From Bacteroidota bacterium (GTDB taxonomy: Bacteria > Bacteroidota > Ignavibacteria > UBA10030 > UBA8401), in the NCBI GenBank assembly GCA_027622375.1, contig JAQCAB010000002.1:1-64000 (forward strand): 64,000 nucleotides of DNA, given 5' to 3'. The position numbers and the translations under genes were made by a program. Under the pieces are notes generated by a model, which made no database searches, was not told the origin of the DNA, and saw only the letters and a program-made list of their open reading frames with translations. Below, piece by piece: positions 55,240 to 64,000 of the stretch (position 1 is the first letter of the stretch; the number at the start of each line of letters is the position of its first letter).

Positions 55240-56903
55240 TTAATATTTTTTATTACAGGTAATTTTGGATTAACAAAAATAATTTTTTCTTTTTCAATTG
55301 TTACGGTTCCAACAGGAACATTTTTTGGTTTACGGACATATTTTTTTTCTGTCATCGCAACGGGAACATTTTTACCTGACTTCATTTTACTATAATATCC
55401 CGCAATTGCCGCAGCTTGCTCGATTGCAAGTTTTGATGGCTCCCCTTTTGCAGAATCAATTTTTAAAATCACATGTGAGCCACTTGCACCACGAATATGA
55501 AACCACAAATCGTGTGGCTTAGCGTATCGCAGTGTTAGTTCGTCGTTATCTTTGCTGCTTTTACCAACCCAAACTTCAAAATCACCATTAACCTTAAAAA
55601 CACGATATGGTTTTCCTTTTAAGTCTTCAGATTTTTCCATGTACCCAACATTTTTTAATTGATTTTGATGATCGACGAAATATTTTTTTAATGCACTTAA
55701 TGAGTGAACCTCTTCCAAAAGCAATACCAACTCGTCATTTAATTTTTTAAGATTAGTCAATTTAATAAATCTTTCATCATCAATTGATAACGAAGAGCGA
55801 AGTTTTTTTGCCTTCACAAAATACCGTTGTGAGTTTTCTAAAATTGTTAATTTAGAATCTAAACTAATATTAATTGGAGTAAAATTATGACAAACATCTT
55901 TAACTTCAACCGCACTTCCTCTAAAATTTGAAATTCCATTTAAATTAATCAGCAATAAATTTCCAAAGTGCTCATATTCTTTAATTCGATTTTCTAAATC
56001 TTCTTTTTTAATATGACGGGTTATTGTTTTTTTTATTCTAGATAAATTGGAAATTATAAAATTTAATAACAAATTTTTTTGACGTTGAAATTCTATTTTA
56101 ATAAAGCTTTCACGAATAAAATATTTAATAGCATCATTAATATTGTCCCATTCTTCAAAATGATAATTTTGATATTGAAGAAGAGGAATTTGAGAAAGCG
56201 TTAAGGGAGAATCCTGAAAATAAATAATACTTCTTAATTGATTTGAATTAGAAAGTTTAATTATTAGTTGATTAATTTCATTCCACAAAAATTCTTTAAA
56301 AGTTTGACTCGATTCGTACTCGGATACTTTTATTAAAACATGCTCAATATAATCCTGTCCTAATTGAGGAAATAAATTACGTAATTTTATTTTCAATTCA
56401 GAAGCAGAAACATTATTTAAAAACAACTCATCAAAAAAATACTTTTTTTCTTTAATAATTAATTTATCGGAATAATTTAGATTTAATTTGTCCAGCTCCT
56501 TTTTATTTTTAAAACAATCAATTATTGTTTTACTCTTTTTATCAATTAAAATAATATTTGAAGCTGAACCAAAAAACTGAGAATGGATTTCAAAATTCTC
56601 AAATTCAAAAACCATAATTCTATCAAACTCAATCATTCTAACAGATGTTAAAATTTTACTTTGAAGTTGCACAAACAAATCAACAGAATTCTTTTTTGCT
56701 CTTACAAATTGCGAATTAGCAAAAATAAAGTTATTCCCCGGTTCGCATGAAATTATAATTGTAGTTTCGTTTAAATTTATATTTTTTAAAATTATACAGA
56801 GTTGATTTTTCTGTTGCGAAAAAATCTGCAGAACTATCCATCCAGAATAATTTTGATTAAAATATTGTGAAAGCTGTAAAAGAGTAAAATAATTAGTCAA
56901 CAT
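55236..56903 (-). CDS. rqcH: Ribosome-quality-control protein RqcH (NFACT family)
   Basis: A 555-residue NFACT protein. RqcH binds stalled large ribosomal subunits and recruits tRNA-Ala to add alanine tails to the blocked chain. The amino NFACT-N domain has D94-R95 in EFDRIMVF, matching the pair needed for tailing in Bacillus. A helix-hairpin-helix and coiled-coil middle (about 300-420) follows. The carboxy NFACT-R domain has DLWFHIRGASGSHVIL. Full-length architecture supports an active factor. No rqcP or peptidyl-tRNA hydrolase is adjacent. Confidence 0.9.
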   Translation of the reverse strand: MLTNYFTLLQLSQYFNQNYSGWIVLQIFSQQKNQLCIILKNINLNETTIIISCEPGNNFIFANSQFVRAKKNSVDLFVQLQSKILTSVRMIEFDRIMVFEFENFEIHSQFFGSASNIILIDKKSKTIIDCFKNKKELDKLNLNYSDKLIIKEKKYFFDELFLNNVSASELKIKLRNLFPQLGQDYIEHVLIKVSEYESSQTFKEFLWNEINQLIIKLSNSNQLRSIIYFQDSPLTLSQIPLLQYQNYHFEEWDNINDAIKYFIRESFIKIEFQRQKNLLLNFIISNLSRIKKTITRHIKKEDLENRIKEYEHFGNLLLINLNGISNFRGSAVEVKDVCHNFTPINISLDSKLTILENSQRYFVKAKKLRSSLSIDDERFIKLTNLKKLNDELVLLLEEVHSLSALKKYFVDHQNQLKNVGYMEKSEDLKGKPYRVFKVNGDFEVWVGKSSKDNDELTLRYAKPHDLWFHIRGASGSHVILKIDSAKGEPSKLAIEQAAAIAGYYSKMKSGKNVPVAMTEKKYVRKPKNVPVGTVTIEKEKIIFVNPKLPVIKNIN

Positions 56904-56983
56904 TATTCTAAAAATATTAAAATGAATGCCAAAAAACCCAATAAAATGTTAACAACTTCTTAATAATTAGGGGAGAAGTTTTT

Positions 56984-57015
56984 CTTGTTATGCGATTTTA
57001 TGTTTGGTAATTTTG
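56984..57015 (+). promoter_or_regulatory. Possible Bacteroidetes-type promoter before yicC
   Basis: TAATTTTG at 57008-57015 matches the minus-7 consensus TA-N2-TTTG, with CTTG at 56984-56987 placed about 20 bases earlier as a minus-33 candidate. A start just after the box would lie next to the ATG at 57022 and give a leaderless or very short leader. The assignment rests on a short match in AT-rich DNA. Confidence 0.3.
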
Positions 57016-57021
57016 TGCCTT

Positions 57022-57912
57022 ATGATTTACAGCATGACTGGTTTTGGTCGTGGCGAAGTAACGCAAAGGGGCATATCGATAACGGTTGAATTACGAAGTG
57101 TAAATAATCGTTTTTTTGAAGTGTCGATGCGTTTGCCAAACTCACTTTCTCTTCGCGAAAAAGAGATTAAAGACTTATTGCGTAAAAACATTCTCCGAGG
57201 AAAAGTGCAATTATCTTGCTCGGTTAGCCACGAACAGGATTCTGACTTACCATTAGAAATTAATTCAACAGCCGTTAAATCAATAATGAAGATTTTAAAA
57301 AAAATAAAAAGCTCCGCAAAACTAAATGAAGAAATTACAATTAATCACATTTTAAAATTCCCAGAAGTTTTTGAACCAAAAAAAAATAATTCAGAATCTG
57401 AATTAGAATGGAAAATATTTCAGGAAGCATTAATAAAAGCTGAACGTGAATTTTTAAAAATGAGACAACTTGAAGGCCGCGAATTAACAAAAGATCTTGA
57501 TAAAAGATGGCATAATCTTGAAAAGATAATTTTTGAAATCGAAAATAAATCTATTTCAAGAGTTCCAGAAGAAAGAATAAAATTACAATCACGTGTTAAA
57601 GAAATTATTGGGTCTGAAAATAATTTTAATTCACAACGAGTTGAAACTGAAATCGCGTTACTTGCAGACAAACTTGATATTACTGAAGAGTGTGTTCGAT
57701 TTCGATCACATTTAAATTTTTTTAAAAATGTAATGTCGAATAAGAATAACGATGATTCAGTTGGACGGAAACTAACATTTGTTGTTCAAGAAATTATGCG
57801 TGAAGCAAACACAATCAGCTCAAAAACAAACGATGCATCAATCGCGCATCAAGTTGTAAATATTAAAGAAGAATTAGAAAAAATAAGAGAGCAGTTACAA
57901 AACCTTGAATAA
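57022..57912 (+). CDS. yicC: YicC family endoribonuclease-like protein
   Basis: A 296-residue YicC-type protein from the ATG at 57022; the frame runs up to a TTG at 57004 but MIYSMTGFGRGE is the usual start. Family markers are MTGFGRG, VELRSVNNRFFE and the ending EEIEKIREQLQNLE-like helix. YicC proteins are endoribonucleases in Escherichia coli and are often next to gmk, as here. It overlaps gmk by 8 bases and starts the housekeeping run to 63.7 kb. Confidence 0.92.
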   Translation: MIYSMTGFGRGEVTQRGISITVELRSVNNRFFEVSMRLPNSLSLREKEIKDLLRKNILRGKVQLSCSVSHEQDSDLPLEINSTAVKSIMKILKKIKSSAKLNEEITINHILKFPEVFEPKKNNSESELEWKIFQEALIKAEREFLKMRQLEGRELTKDLDKRWHNLEKIIFEIENKSISRVPEERIKLQSRVKEIIGSENNFNSQRVETEIALLADKLDITEECVRFRSHLNFFKNVMSNKNNDDSVGRKLTFVVQEIMREANTISSKTNDASIAHQVVNIKEELEKIREQLQNLE

Positions 57913-58456
57913 GATACAATTATTTGCAATTTCATCTCCAAGCGGCGGCGGTAAAACTACAATAGTTAAAGAAGTTTTAAGGCGTCACCCGGAATTACTT
58001 TTTTCAGTTTCTGCAACTACTCGCAAAAAAAGAAAAAATGAAGTTGAAGGAAAAGATTATTTTTTTAAATCAAAAGATGAATTTTTACAATTGATAAAAA
58101 ATAAAGAATTAATAGAAGTTGAAGAATTGTTTGGAAATTATTATGGCACTTTATTAAGTGAAGTTGATCGCGCTCTAAAAAATGGCAGTAAAATGATTTT
58201 TGATATTGATGTAAAGGGCGCTTTAAGCATTAAAAAAAAATATCCAAAAAACTCTAAATTAATTTTTATTAAGCCGCCCGATATTGAAACTTTGAAAAAT
58301 CGTTTGCGCGATAGAAAAACTGAAACAGAAGAAGATTTAAAAATAAGACTACAAAGAATTTCGCTTGAATTAAATAAAGCAAAAAAATTTGATAAAACCA
58401 TTATAAATGATAAATTAGAAAACGCAATTAATCAAACAGAAGAAGAAATTAAATAA
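57905..58456 (+). CDS. gmk: Guanylate kinase
   Basis: Phosphorylates GMP to GDP. The 183-residue protein has the phosphate loop SPSGGGKTT at about 10-18, VSATTRKKRKNEVEGKDYFF (GMP-binding region), EVEELFGNYYGT, and IDVKGALSIKK. The start is TTG at 57905 in the last codons of yicC; there is no ATG closer to the motif. The omega subunit gene follows after 11 bases with AAAGGAAG as ribosome site. Confidence 0.94.
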   Translation: MNKIQLFAISSPSGGGKTTIVKEVLRRHPELLFSVSATTRKKRKNEVEGKDYFFKSKDEFLQLIKNKELIEVEELFGNYYGTLLSEVDRALKNGSKMIFDIDVKGALSIKKKYPKNSKLIFIKPPDIETLKNRLRDRKTETEEDLKIRLQRISLELNKAKKFDKTIINDKLENAINQTEEEIK

Positions 58457-58467
58457 AAGGAAGAACA

Positions 58468-58779
58468 ATGGGAATAAAACCACAAAACATAAAAGAAATA
58501 GAATCAAAAGCTTCAAATATTTATGAAGCAATTGTACTAGTTGCTCGCCGCGCGCGACAAATTAATGAAGAGCAAAAAATTGAATTCAATCAAAGAATGG
58601 AAACGATAAATGCTCTTTCAATGCCAATCTCAGCCGAAGAAGATGAACCAGGTGTAAATCCTGATCAAATCAAAATTAGTGTTGAATTTGATAAGCGCCC
58701 AAAAATAGTTGATTTAGCTTTAACTGAATTATTAAAAAATAAATTACAATATACTTATCCTGATAAAGAAACCAAGTAG
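58468..58779 (+). CDS. rpoZ: RNA polymerase omega subunit
   Basis: Small subunit (103 residues) that promotes assembly of the RNA polymerase beta-prime subunit. The Rpb6/omega core is visible in NIYEAIVLVARRARQINEEQK, and the long acidic middle and KIVDLALTELLKNKL tail are usual for Bacteroidetes/Chlorobi. Placement between gmk and coaBC is standard for the family. A good ribosome site (AAAGGAAGAAC) supports the ATG at 58468. Confidence 0.88.
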   Translation: MGIKPQNIKEIESKASNIYEAIVLVARRARQINEEQKIEFNQRMETINALSMPISAEEDEPGVNPDQIKISVEFDKRPKIVDLALTELLKNKLQYTYPDKETK

Positions 58780-58805
58780 TAAAATTTAACTAACAAATTT
58801 TAGGA

Positions 58806-60023
58806 ATGAATATTTTCCAAAATAAAAATATTCTAATTGCTGTAACTGGTGGCATTGCTGCATATAAAATGTGCAGTGTTGTGCGTTTGCTTAAAAAAGA
58901 AAATGCAAACATAAAAGTTATTATGACCGAAGCAGCTACACAATTTGTAACGCCACTTACATTTTCTACTTTATCAGAAAATGAAGTTACAGTTTCACTT
59001 TGGCCTGAAAATAAATTTACTTCAACAGATAAAAGTGTTGAACATATTTCTCTTGGGCTTTGGGCAAATGTTATGTTGATTGCTCCGGCATCTGCACACA
59101 CTATTTCAAAAATTGCAAATGGATTTGCAGATGATTTAATTGGATCAACCATTTTATCTTTAAGATGCCCACTTGTAATTGCTCCTGCAATGGATGTTGA
59201 TATGTTTAAAAACGAATCAACACAAAAAAATATTTCAAAATTAAAAGAATTGGGATATTTAATTATTCCACCAGAAACTGGAGAATTAGCAAGTGGTTTA
59301 AAAGGTGTTGGAAGATTGCCCGAACCAGAAACACTTGTCAATTTTTTAGAAAAAGTTTTAAATAAAACTTGTTACGATTTAAAAAATAAAAATATTTTAA
59401 TAACTGCCGGACCAACTTTTGAGCCAATAGACCCTGTTCGGTTTATTGGTAATTACTCATCCGGTAAAATGGGATTTGCATTAGCTCGTGCGGCAAAAAA
59501 TCGTGGTGCAAAAGTTACATTAATAACAGGGCCTGTTTCTCTTGAAGCTCCAAAAAATATTAAAAGAATAAATGTTACGACCTCACAAGAAATGTCAAAA
59601 AATGTTTTTAATGAATCTAAAAAAAATGAAATTATTATAATGTCTGCAGCAGTTGCAGATTTTACTCCAACTAAAACTGAAAAAAACAAAATCAAGAAAA
59701 ATTTAAAAAATAATCTAACAATTAAATTAAAGACAACAACAGATATTTTGGGATCATTAAAAAAGAAAAACAAAAAAGCTATTATTGTTGGATTTGCTCT
59801 TGAAACTGAAAATGAAGTTAAAAATGCAACCTCTAAACTTTATCATAAAAATATTGATATGATTGTTCTGAACTCACTTAAAGATAAAGGAGCGGGCTTT
59901 GGAGGAGATAATAATAAAGTAACAATTATTGACAAATTTGAAAGTATTGAAGAGCTCCCACTTTTATCAAAATATGAAGTGGCAGATGAAATATTAAATA
60001 GAGTTGTAAAACTATTAAAATAA
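58806..60023 (+). CDS. coaBC: Bifunctional phosphopantothenoylcysteine decarboxylase/phosphopantothenate-cysteine ligase
   Basis: Two steps of coenzyme A synthesis in one 405-residue protein. The CoaC flavoprotein part (about 1-180) begins IAVTGGIAAYKMCS and carries PAMDVDMF, a slight variant of P-x-M-N-x-x-M. The CoaB part (about 185-405) begins ILITAGPTFEPIDPVRFIGNYSSGKMG and includes the lysine-rich KIKKNLKNNLTIKLK substrate segment and KKAIIVGFALETEN. It lies 26 bases after rpoZ and 8 bases before the glycosylase start. Confidence 0.94.
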   Translation: MNIFQNKNILIAVTGGIAAYKMCSVVRLLKKENANIKVIMTEAATQFVTPLTFSTLSENEVTVSLWPENKFTSTDKSVEHISLGLWANVMLIAPASAHTISKIANGFADDLIGSTILSLRCPLVIAPAMDVDMFKNESTQKNISKLKELGYLIIPPETGELASGLKGVGRLPEPETLVNFLEKVLNKTCYDLKNKNILITAGPTFEPIDPVRFIGNYSSGKMGFALARAAKNRGAKVTLITGPVSLEAPKNIKRINVTTSQEMSKNVFNESKKNEIIIMSAAVADFTPTKTEKNKIKKNLKNNLTIKLKTTTDILGSLKKKNKKAIIVGFALETENEVKNATSKLYHKNIDMIVLNSLKDKGAGFGGDNNKVTIIDKFESIEELPLLSKYEVADEILNRVVKLLK

Positions 60024-60031
60024 ATTTGTTG

Positions 60032-60751
60032 ATGACAAAATACATTAAACATAATCCAATCGAACAAGCAGAATCAATTCTGAATCATCAAAAAAACTTG
60101 GTTGGGAATTTAATGTTTGTTGAAAAGCCTGAAGAAAAAGAAATTGTTAAAACAGAAACACAAATTATTGAAGAATGGGAATCAACTTCAACACTACAAG
60201 AATTAAATTCTCAAATATGCGAATGCCAAAAATGCCGGCTTGGAGCAACGCGTAATAAATTTGTATTTGGTTCCGGTAATCCAAAAGCTGAAGTAATGTT
60301 TATTGGTGAAGCACCTGGCGCAGATGAAGATGAACAAGGTCTACCTTTTATTGGAAGGGCAGGCCAACTTTTAACAAAAATAATTGAATCAATAAATTTT
60401 ACTCGTGAAGAAGTTTTTATTTGTAACATATTAAAATGCCGTCCACCAAAAAATCGTGATCCTTTACCGGATGAAATGCAAACATGTGAACCTTATTTGC
60501 AAAAACAAATCGACATAATAAAACCAAAATTAATAATGTGTTTAGGAAGAATTTCAGCACAATCACTTTTACGATCAAATGAAACTTTAACAACGCTTCG
60601 CGAAAAAACGCACATTTATAATGGAATTAATTTAATGGTAACATATCATCCTGCAGCATTATTACGCAATCCACATTGGAAGCGACCAACTTGGGAAGAT
60701 TTAAAAAAATTTAGAGCACTATACGATAAAATGAAAAGTGAATCGAGGTAA
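60032..60751 (+). CDS. Family 4 uracil-DNA glycosylase (iron-sulfur)
   Basis: A 239-residue glycosylase, starting at the ATG at 60032; two TTG codons precede it in frame. It removes uracil from DNA after cytosine deamination. Four cysteines placed for a 4Fe-4S cluster are in CECQKC, CNILKC and MQTCEP. Motif 1 is GEAPGADEDEQGLPFIGRAG, and the later motif is TYHPAALLRNP. A charged 60-residue amino extension precedes the core. The gene is 2 bases before dnaB. Confidence 0.92.
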   Translation: MTKYIKHNPIEQAESILNHQKNLVGNLMFVEKPEEKEIVKTETQIIEEWESTSTLQELNSQICECQKCRLGATRNKFVFGSGNPKAEVMFIGEAPGADEDEQGLPFIGRAGQLLTKIIESINFTREEVFICNILKCRPPKNRDPLPDEMQTCEPYLQKQIDIIKPKLIMCLGRISAQSLLRSNETLTTLREKTHIYNGINLMVTYHPAALLRNPHWKRPTWEDLKKFRALYDKMKSESR

Positions 60752-60753
60752 CT

Positions 60754-62160
60754 ATGCCAGAATATGAAGAAAGAAAAACTCAAATATCAAATTTAGAAGG
60801 AAGAATTCCACCACAAGCAACAGATATTGAAATGGCTGTGTTGGGAGCAATGTTGATTGAAAAAGAAGCAATTACAAAAACTATCGACTTGCTTGATTCA
60901 GACTCTTTCTATAAACCTGCACATCAAAAAATATTTTTAGCAATGAGTTCACTTTTTGAAAGAAGTGAAGCGGTTGATGCAATTACAGTTGTTGAAGAAT
61001 TAAGAAGACGTGGTGAATTAGATGGAATCGGGGGCGCAAGTTTTATAGCTGATTTAACAATTTCTGTTAGCTCGGCTGCAAATGTGGAATATCACGCAAA
61101 AATAATTCTTGAAAAATATATTTTACGAAGTTTGATAACTACAACTTCCGAAATTTCAAAACGTTCTTATGCAGATTCTGAAGATGCTCTTGATTTATTG
61201 GATGATGCTGAACAAAAAATATTTTCCATTTCTGAAAAAAGAATGAAAAAAAGTTCCATTAGTATGGGAGAAGCAATTTTCCAAACAATGGAATTATTAG
61301 AAAGTATTCATGGCAAGCATGATGGCGTTACAGGAATTCCAACCGGTTTTGGTAGATTAGATAATTTAACCGGTGGATTTCAAAAATCAGATTTAGTAAT
61401 TATTGCTGGGCGGCCAAGTATGGGTAAAACAGCACTTGCTTTATCTGCAGCTCGTAATGCTGCAATTGATCACAATACTCCTGTTGGATTTTTTAGTTTA
61501 GAAATGTCAGCTCAACAATTAGTTTTGCGTTTAATTTGTGCCGAAGCTCGTGTTGATGCGCAAAGAGTTCGTACCGGCCGATTACCTGAAGATCAATGGA
61601 GACAATTAAGTACAAGAATTGGAAAATTATACCAAGCAAAAATTTTTATTGATGATACTCCTGGTCTCGGGATTCTTGAATTACGCGCGAAAGCTCGTCG
61701 CTTAAAAGTTGAACATAATATTGGAATGGTGGTTGTTGATTATTTACAATTGATGCAAGGGCCAAAAAACACTCAGAGTCGCGAGCAAGAAATTTCAAAT
61801 ATATCCCGCTCATTAAAAGCTTTAGCAAAAGAATTAAATATTCCCGTTGTGGCTTTATCACAAATGAATCGCGCAGTTGAAGCGAGAACAGATAAAAAAC
61901 CACAACTTGCCGATTTAAGAGAATCTGGCGCAATTGAACAAGATGCTGATGTTGTAATTTTTGTTCACCGTCCAGAACGATATGGAATTTCAGAAATAGA
62001 AGGCCAATCAACAGAAGGAGCTGCTGAAATTATTTTAGGAAAACAACGAAACGGCCCAATAGGAACAATTAATTTACGCTTTATAAAAGAATATGCACGA
62101 TTCGAAAACGAAGCAATGCCATCTTTTGATGAAATTAGTTCATTAACCCCAGTAGAATAA
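60754..62160 (+). CDS. dnaB: Replicative DNA helicase
   Basis: Ring helicase that unwinds DNA at the fork. The 468-residue protein has the amino domain (PPQATDIEMAVLGAMLIE) and the RecA-like core: Walker A in AGRPSMGKTAL near 220, GFFSLEMSAQQL, Walker B in VVDYLQLM, LSQMNRAVEART and the ending ENEAMPSFDEISSLTP. No intein interrupts it. A DUF721/DciA-like protein in the dnaN operon may be its loader (inference). Confidence 0.96.
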   Translation: MPEYEERKTQISNLEGRIPPQATDIEMAVLGAMLIEKEAITKTIDLLDSDSFYKPAHQKIFLAMSSLFERSEAVDAITVVEELRRRGELDGIGGASFIADLTISVSSAANVEYHAKIILEKYILRSLITTTSEISKRSYADSEDALDLLDDAEQKIFSISEKRMKKSSISMGEAIFQTMELLESIHGKHDGVTGIPTGFGRLDNLTGGFQKSDLVIIAGRPSMGKTALALSAARNAAIDHNTPVGFFSLEMSAQQLVLRLICAEARVDAQRVRTGRLPEDQWRQLSTRIGKLYQAKIFIDDTPGLGILELRAKARRLKVEHNIGMVVVDYLQLMQGPKNTQSREQEISNISRSLKALAKELNIPVVALSQMNRAVEARTDKKPQLADLRESGAIEQDADVVIFVHRPERYGISEIEGQSTEGAAEIILGKQRNGPIGTINLRFIKEYARFENEAMPSFDEISSLTPVE

Positions 62161-62168
62161 ATTATAAA

Positions 62169-63023
62169 ATGAAGTTGTTGTTAATTTTTATTTTAAACAT
62201 TTCAATTGTATTTACGCAACATCAAATGGCAATTGATGATGAAACAATTTGTAATGAAAAATTTCGATTCTCAATTTCAGATACACTTTATAAAAATCCG
62301 ATAAATAAAATTATTATTGAAATTGGTAAAAGTTTTATTGGAACGCCATATATTGCAAACTCGCTTGAAGCTGGAGATGAGGAAAAACTGGTTGTTAATT
62401 TACGCGCGCTTGATTGTGTAAGTTTTTATGAAAACACTTTAGCAATTGCACGTTGTGTAAAAAAACAAAAATATACTTTTGAAAATTATAAAAAAGAACT
62501 CGAGCAAATTAGATATCGTAATGGAAAAATAGAAGGATATTGGAGTCGGCTACATTATACAAGTGATTACTTTTTTAATAATCAGGAAAAAGGAATTTTA
62601 AAAATTGTAACTCCACAAATAGCGCCAAATGATATTCTTTTAAAAATCCCAACACCACTTGATTTTATGACTACGCATCGCGATCAGTATATCCATTTAA
62701 AAGAGAATAAAAATTTTGTGAATATGCTTGTAATTGAAGATATGATTTCAAGAAGAAGAATTGCTTATCTACCAAAAATAGAATTAAAGGAATATGAATC
62801 TAAAATTGAATCGGGAGATATTTTAGGAATCACTACAAATATAAAAGGATTGGATGTAACGCACACAGGGATTGCATACAGAGACGAAAAAGGGATTTTA
62901 AAATTATTACACGCACCGAATGTTGGACAAAAAGTTAAAATATCAGAACAAAGTTTATCTGAATATTTAAAAAGCAATTCAAAATTTACAGGATTAATAA
63001 TAGCTCGAGCAGAAAATTTATAG
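62169..63023 (+). CDS. DUF1460 (NlpC/P60-like) exported protein
   Basis: A 284-residue exported protein with a short signal segment (MKLLLIFILNISIVFTQ). It belongs to DUF1460, distantly related to NlpC/P60 cell-wall amidases. The probable catalytic cysteine is in LRALDCVSFYENTLAIA, and the histidine and polar partner are in VTHTGIAYRDEKGILKLLHAPN. Domain members act on murein peptides. It is 8 bases after dnaB and 8 bases before yebC, so it is likely part of the same message. Confidence 0.86.
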   Translation: MKLLLIFILNISIVFTQHQMAIDDETICNEKFRFSISDTLYKNPINKIIIEIGKSFIGTPYIANSLEAGDEEKLVVNLRALDCVSFYENTLAIARCVKKQKYTFENYKKELEQIRYRNGKIEGYWSRLHYTSDYFFNNQEKGILKIVTPQIAPNDILLKIPTPLDFMTTHRDQYIHLKENKNFVNMLVIEDMISRRRIAYLPKIELKEYESKIESGDILGITTNIKGLDVTHTGIAYRDEKGILKLLHAPNVGQKVKISEQSLSEYLKSNSKFTGLIIARAENL

Positions 63024-63031
63024 GATAAAAA

Positions 63032-63742
63032 ATGGGTAGAATTTTTGAAAAACGTAAATATAAAATGTTCGCTCGATTTGCGAAAATGTCAAAAGCATTT
63101 AATAGAATCGGGAGAGAAATTGTAATTGCAGTTAAATCTGGCGGCTCGGATCCTAAATTAAACTCGCGATTAAGAATTTGTATTCAAAATGCAAAATCTG
63201 TTAACATGCCAAAAGATCGAGTTGATGCAGCAATAAAAAGAGCAACTCAAAAAGATACTTCAAATTATTCTGAAATTGTTTACGAGGGTTACGCGCCGCA
63301 CGGAATTGCAGTTATAGTTGAGTGCGCAACTGATAATCCAACAAGAACAGTTGCAAGTATTCGCCATCATTTTAAAGAAAATGGCGGAACACTCGGACAA
63401 ACAGGATCGATTGCTTTTGTATTTGAGAGAAAAGGTTTATTCAAAATTAAAAAAGATCTGATTCAGGATATCGATTCATTTGAATTAGATTTAATTGATT
63501 TTGGTTTGGATGATTTAACAGGGGATGATGAATTTTTATACATTTATACTTCGTTCCATGATTTCGGATTAATGCAAAAAGCTTTAGAAGATAAAAATAT
63601 TGAAACAGCAAGTGCCGAGTTACAATATATTCCCACAACAACAAAAGAATTAATTCAAACCGAACAAGATGAGGTTCACGTGCTAATTAATACTCTCGAA
63701 GATGATGATGACGTTCAGTCAGTTTATCACACAATGCATTAA
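63032..63742 (+). CDS. yebC: YebC/PmpR family regulator (TACO1-like)
   Basis: A 236-residue YebC-family protein with R-I-F-E-K-R-K-Y in place of the usual S-K-W-x-x-I-K start, then LRICIQNAKSVNMPKDRVDAAIKRA and YEGYAPHGIAVIVECATDNPTRT. Members help ribosomes translate proline-rich stretches or act as transcription regulators. The three-domain length is normal. Often the gene neighbours ruvC, but here it follows DUF1460 and dnaB. Confidence 0.93.
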   Translation: MGRIFEKRKYKMFARFAKMSKAFNRIGREIVIAVKSGGSDPKLNSRLRICIQNAKSVNMPKDRVDAAIKRATQKDTSNYSEIVYEGYAPHGIAVIVECATDNPTRTVASIRHHFKENGGTLGQTGSIAFVFERKGLFKIKKDLIQDIDSFELDLIDFGLDDLTGDDEFLYIYTSFHDFGLMQKALEDKNIETASAELQYIPTTTKELIQTEQDEVHVLINTLEDDDDVQSVYHTMH

Positions 63743-63826
63743 AATTTATTTTTAAAACACTTCCTATAAATAATTAATTTATTTAAATTGTCAGAAATTA
63801 TTTTATTGAACTTAATTTAAAAAATT

Positions 63827-64000
63827 ATGACAAACTCAAAACAAAATCAGTCTGCATTAATTACACTTGTCTCAGTTTTCTTTTTTTGGGGATTTATTGC
63901 AGCATCAAACGGAGTATTTATTCCATTTTGCAAAAATTATTTTAAGCTTGATCAATTTCAAAGTCAATTAATTGATTTTGCGTTTTATCTTGCATATTAC
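63827..64000 (+). CDS. FucP-type sugar MFS transporter, start only (cut by window end)
   Basis: Only the first 58 residues are present, from the ATG at 63827 to the end of the window. They read as two membrane helices: LITLVSVFFFWGFIAASNGV and, after IPFCKNYFKLDQFQSQL, a second helix beginning DFAFYLAY. F-F-F-W-G-F and the second-helix pattern are hallmarks of the FucP/GluP family of fucose, glucose or galactose permeases. The substrate cannot be called. The 84-base gap from yebC holds no terminator that I see. Confidence 0.72.
   Translation, partial: MTNSKQNQSALITLVSVFFFWGFIAASNGVFIPFCKNYFKLDQFQSQLIDFAFYLAYY

Overview
The window is a low-GC bacterial chromosome segment; 60-base lines I counted run from about 22 to 27 % GC in ordinary genes. 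Eight predicted secreted proteins end in a type IX secretion system (T9SS) type A sorting domain, each with an N-(Y/F)-PNPFN motif near the start of the domain and a terminal lysine. There is a complete menaquinone (men) gene set, and Shine-Dalgarno sites are mostly weak. Together these point to the Bacteroidetes/Chlorobi/Ignavibacteria group. The Ignavibacteria-type NYPNPFNPSTTI sorting motif makes an Ignavibacteriales relative most likely (inference; there is no 16S rRNA here).

Layout. 1-7.9 kb is the replication-origin-type cluster dnaN-recF-DUF721(dciA-like)-gyrB-glycosyltransferase-gyrA, so dnaA and oriC probably lie just upstream. 8.0-8.2 kb carries a compositionally foreign small membrane-protein gene on the minus strand. 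8.5-11.2 kb has a small unknown protein, an MDR-type oxidoreductase and an aldehyde dehydrogenase. 11.2-20.2 kb is a minus-strand run of seven tightly spaced genes: three parvulin/SurA-like chaperones, a MoxR ATPase, a VWA-like membrane protein, a DUF423 protein and a T9SS BNR-repeat protein. 20.3-23.5 kb is a minus-strand D-amino-acid/D-peptide operon (D-aminoacylase-like, M55 D-aminopeptidase, CoA-type Nudix).

23.8-36.0 kb is dominated by surface and secreted proteins: YHYH, BNR, arylsulfotransferase-like, CotH/lamin-tail and sugar-dehydrogenase-like proteins, one of unknown type, and a lipoprotein hydrolase. Several of these are separated by structured-looking leaders. 36.0-44.5 kb holds menF-D-H-B-A-C-E with a convergent hotdog thioesterase that could supply the DHNA-CoA hydrolase step. 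44.6-50.5 kb has hldD, a T9SS protein, a DUF47-Pit phosphate transporter pair, a secreted amidohydrolase and an SDR. 50.5-56.9 kb has a probable envelope protein, an S9 peptidase, a serine hydrolase and RqcH. 57.0-63.7 kb is a housekeeping run: yicC, gmk, rpoZ, coaBC, family 4 uracil-DNA glycosylase, dnaB, DUF1460 and yebC. It is followed by the start of a FucP-type sugar transporter cut by the window end.

I see no CRISPR array, insertion sequence, rRNA or tRNA, and no clear new defence or metabolic system. The observations most worth a second look are four. One is a T9SS protein whose passenger region is compositionally foreign, between a native-like signal peptide and a native-like sorting domain. 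The second is a leader at 23.6-23.8 kb with mutually exclusive pairings, an internal repeat and a possible ribosome-site sequestering segment. The third is the foreign small membrane-protein gene at 8.0-8.2 kb with a near-ideal Shine-Dalgarno site. The fourth is a hairpin-rich leader with an 18-bp dyad before the CotH gene. No stretch longer than 300 bases is free of genes; the longest gaps are 8233-8485 and 23521-23775.
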